DNA from: a bacterium
GTDB lineage: Bacteria; Patescibacteriota; Microgenomatia; UBA1400; RBG-16-45-19
Assembly (NCBI GenBank): GCA_003247275.1
Contig: QKAA01000073.1
Coordinates: forward strand, 1 to 6,540
Direction: 5' to 3'
DNA length: 6,540 bases
Numbering within the stretch: position 1 is the first letter of the stretch; every line of letters starts with the position of its first letter. Position numbers and translations under genes: made by a program. The notes beneath the pieces are model-generated. The model did no database searches and was not told where the DNA came from. It saw only the letters and a program-made list of their open reading frames with translations. Positions 4,794 through 6,540 of the stretch are shown piece after piece.

Positions 4794-5363
4794 ATGCAAT
4801 TATCTCTTCAAGATCAAGCCATTAAATCTGCTCTAGACGGAGATTGGCAAGCTGCCATCGAGATCAATCAACAAATCCTAAACGATACTCCCAACCATAT
4901 CCCCGCTCTCAATCGACTAGCTAAGGCTTATGCTCAAACGGGCCAATCAGACAAGGCCATTGAGCTGTATCAGCAAGTCCTCCAAATCGATAAATTCAAC
5001 CAAATTGCCCGCAAGCAATGTCAACTTCTCAAAAAATCACCCTGTATTCCTCAAAAAAATGTCAAAATCACTATGACAAATTTTATTGAAGAACCAGGAA
5101 AAACCAGAACCTGTGACCTCAATCAAATTGGTGATTCCAAAAACATCTCCTCTCTCCAACCCGGCCAACCAGTCAAACTGGTCGTTAAATCTCACTGGAT
5201 TGTGGTTACTACCGAAGACGACAGCCACGTCGGCAGAATTCCCGAAAACGTCTCTTTCAAACTTAAAAAACAAATCGATAACGGCCAAATCTTTGATGCG
5301 GTCATCAAAAGCGCTTCTACCGCCCAAGTCTCTGTCTTCATTCGCCAACGTGAAGTTAAGTAA
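4794..5363 (+). CDS. TPR protein with a C-terminal HIRAN-like beta domain
   Basis: A 189-residue protein. Residues 3-34 and 37-70 form two tetratricopeptide repeats with the usual small/aromatic pattern (GDWQAAIEINQQIL; AYAQTGQSDKAIELYQQVLQID), a protein-protein interaction scaffold. After a linker, residues 120-187 look like a compact beta domain. The pattern HVGRIPENVSFKLKKQIDNG (145-164), followed by FDAVIKS and VSVFI, recalls HIRAN domains, which bind DNA ends or stalled forks in other proteins. This match is by eye only. No signal peptide is seen. The start at 4794 has no SD; it puts the first TPR helix at residue 3, and no nearby alternative is better. The gene is divergent from yebC and ends only 5 bases from the convergent LCP-like gene; no terminator hairpin is seen between them. 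Confidence 0.8.
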   Translation: MQLSLQDQAIKSALDGDWQAAIEINQQILNDTPNHIPALNRLAKAYAQTGQSDKAIELYQQVLQIDKFNQIARKQCQLLKKSPCIPQKNVKITMTNFIEEPGKTRTCDLNQIGDSKNISSLQPGQPVKLVVKSHWIVVTTEDDSHVGRIPENVSFKLKKQIDNGQIFDAVIKSASTAQVSVFIRQREVK

Positions 5364-5368
5364 ATTTG

Positions 5369-6322
5369 TTAATAAGATCGCAAATAAACTTTCCTGTCTG
5401 AAACCCATTCCCACGAATCCATACCGACTAATAATGCTACGTCCGCCCGATATGTCGTTGTATCGTCAACTTTCACCGTCGCCAATGGATACAACAGCTG
5501 TAGCGCCTTCCCTGGACCCGATTCTGCTAATCTTTGACTCGAAAACACCAACTGAGTCACATCGCTCGTTTCCGGCAAATCAGTGATACTCACAATGTCG
5601 AAACCCGCATATTTAGCAAATTGGCTCCATAAAAATGCCATCTGTGATTTCCCCGTCAAGTTCACCACCGCCACCTGCACATCCGCTGCTTCTTTCCACA
5701 GAAGCAGCATGTCGCCATCCAAGTAAGCTGATAATAACGCCTGCTCCAAATACAATTGTGGTCTCCCGTCGGCCGCTACCCGCTCATGCACTGCTCCCGA
5801 ATCCATTAGGTCAGCTGTCCTAAGCGATGCCACTGAAATCTTTTGCAACACCATTAACTCCTCAATAACTTCCGGAAATGATCTCTCCCCCGTCAGTCCT
5901 TCCACCAATAAGTTTTTCTTTAACTTCCACAGCGGCAACGATTTCCCTTTATATTCAACCGAAGCCTGAATCGGCACCCCAAAAGTCATCGCCAAAGAAT
6001 CTTGCATTAATTCCCCGTCTAAACCGTCAATCTCCCCCAACTCCAACAACGAAATAAGCTTATTCTCCCCATAACCACCAACTGCAGAAATATATAAATC
6101 TGACGGTATAGAAAGGAGCATCGACTCCTGAATTCCTGGCCATATCGTCAACAAACTAACCGTTTGAGCTTCCTCCTCAACAAATATCGCCCGAAATGGC
6201 AATTCTGGTCGCCACTCGCGCTTACCCCACATTCTGGCAATAGTTAAGCCATAGAAAAAAAACCCCAACAACGTCAGGGCAATAACAATCACCCCAATCT
6301 TATGTGGTTGTTGTTTTTTCAT
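5369..6322 (-). CDS. Membrane-anchored LCP-like protein with LytR_C domain
   Basis: A 317-residue protein with a short basic N terminus (MKKQQPHK), one membrane helix at about 8-28, and an extracellular remainder. Residues 55-130 resemble the front of LytR-CpsA-Psr (LCP) domains: LLSIPSDLYI (69-78), then GGYGENKLISLLELG (82-96), then FGVPIQASVEY. LCP proteins transfer glycopolymers from lipid carriers to the cell wall. Residues 214-303 match the LytR_C pattern (VQVAVVNLTGKS, then AGFDIVSI and DVALLVGMD). The arginine normally following IP in LCP (IPRD) is serine here, and the middle region is short, so enzymatic activity is doubtful. An ATG at 6322 starts the protein just before the anchor; a TTG at 6361 would add 13 residues. 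Neither start has an SD. The gene lies 58 bases downstream of tgt. Confidence 0.75.
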   Translation of the reverse strand: MKKQQPHKIGVIVIALTLLGFFFYGLTIARMWGKREWRPELPFRAIFVEEEAQTVSLLTIWPGIQESMLLSIPSDLYISAVGGYGENKLISLLELGEIDGLDGELMQDSLAMTFGVPIQASVEYKGKSLPLWKLKKNLLVEGLTGERSFPEVIEELMVLQKISVASLRTADLMDSGAVHERVAADGRPQLYLEQALLSAYLDGDMLLLWKEAADVQVAVVNLTGKSQMAFLWSQFAKYAGFDIVSITDLPETSDVTQLVFSSQRLAESGPGKALQLLYPLATVKVDDTTTYRADVALLVGMDSWEWVSDRKVYLRSY

Positions 6323-6380
6323 GCCTGATCTAATAGTAATCAAATTCTCTATTGATACCAAGGGCTAATCTTAAAAAAAA

Positions 6381-6540
6381 TTACTTCTGTCCAAACCGCA
6401 CAATATATTCCCGCAGCAAAGCAGCCGTCCGCACCATCATTCTCACATTGTGAATCGATGCTAATCGATAATACAGTAGCTCCCTCGCCCTAAAAAGATG
6501 TCGCAAATAGCTACGAGTAAACCCATGAGTACAAGTGTAG
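6381..6540 (-). CDS. tgt: tRNA-guanine transglycosylase, C-terminal fragment at window edge
   Basis: The last 53 codons of a gene that continues beyond position 6540. The fragment begins [15 protein letters not shown] and continues to LASIHN. In bacterial Tgt the Cys of the YTC motif and the His of IHN are the last two of four zinc ligands, and the TRSYLRHL and RLASIHN blocks match that part of the family. One extra residue lies between the Cys and the His compared with E. coli. Tgt exchanges guanine-34 of certain tRNAs for preQ1, or queuine in other domains, during queuosine synthesis. The stop is followed on the coding strand by eight T, but I see no strong hairpin before it, so read-through into the LCP-like gene is plausible. 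It is cut by the window end, not broken. Confidence 0.88.
   Translation of the reverse strand, partial: YTCTHGFTRSYLRHLFRARELLYYRLASIHNVRMMVRTAALLREYIVRFGQK

Noticed and set aside
5037..5586. Open frames antisense to, or overlapping in another frame, the TPR and LCP-like genes
   Set aside because: Shadow frames. The genes on the chosen strands have recognisable domains.
1..6540. CRISPR array, insertion sequence or transposase
   Set aside because: No regularly spaced identical repeats of 20-40 bases, no terminal inverted repeats bounding an open frame, and no transposase, integrase or reverse transcriptase motif in any frame.

Overview
The window most resembles a small-genome uncultivated bacterium of the Candidate Phyla Radiation (Patescibacteria, perhaps Microgenomates). 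This is an inference. It rests on the mix of a compact yebC gene, an LCP-like protein with a LytR_C tail, a short TPR protein and orphan proteins, on often weak Shine-Dalgarno (SD) signals, and on AT-rich spacers. UGA is not needed as a sense codon in any gene, so the standard bacterial code fits. The plus strand carries more C than G in nearly every segment I counted, coding or not. This suggests the minus strand is the G-rich leading strand; five of the seven genes lie on it.

Layout. Positions 1-166 are a leader or spacer. Positions 167-1105 (+) encode a TIM-barrel protein of the endonuclease IV / xylose isomerase-like superfamily with a full set of metal ligands. It converges on a GDSL/SGNH hydrolase at 1141-1716 (-). 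Positions 1717-3306 hold no convincing gene. This unusually long spacer instead contains repeats, palindromes, a perfect DnaA box, several copies of a short motif (TTATGTCGYA) and, at its right end, a strongly foldable RNA-like block. That block ends in a hairpin that buries a good SD. Then follow a polytopic membrane protein (3307-4074, -) and, directly upstream of it in the same operon, yebC (4085-4633, -), which has its own promoter and SD. A divergent TPR protein (4794-5363, +) ends 5 nt from the end of a membrane-anchored LCP-like/LytR_C protein (5369-6322, -). The C-terminal 53 residues of tRNA-guanine transglycosylase (tgt) enter from the right edge.

Together the right half looks like ordinary core genes: translation control (YebC), tRNA modification (Tgt) and envelope (LCP-like). 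The left half holds stand-alone enzymes of unknown substrate. The parts most worth a second look are the gene-free 1.6 kb, with its recurring TTATGTCGYA motif and structured RNA candidate, and the YebC variant that appears to lack a whole internal domain.
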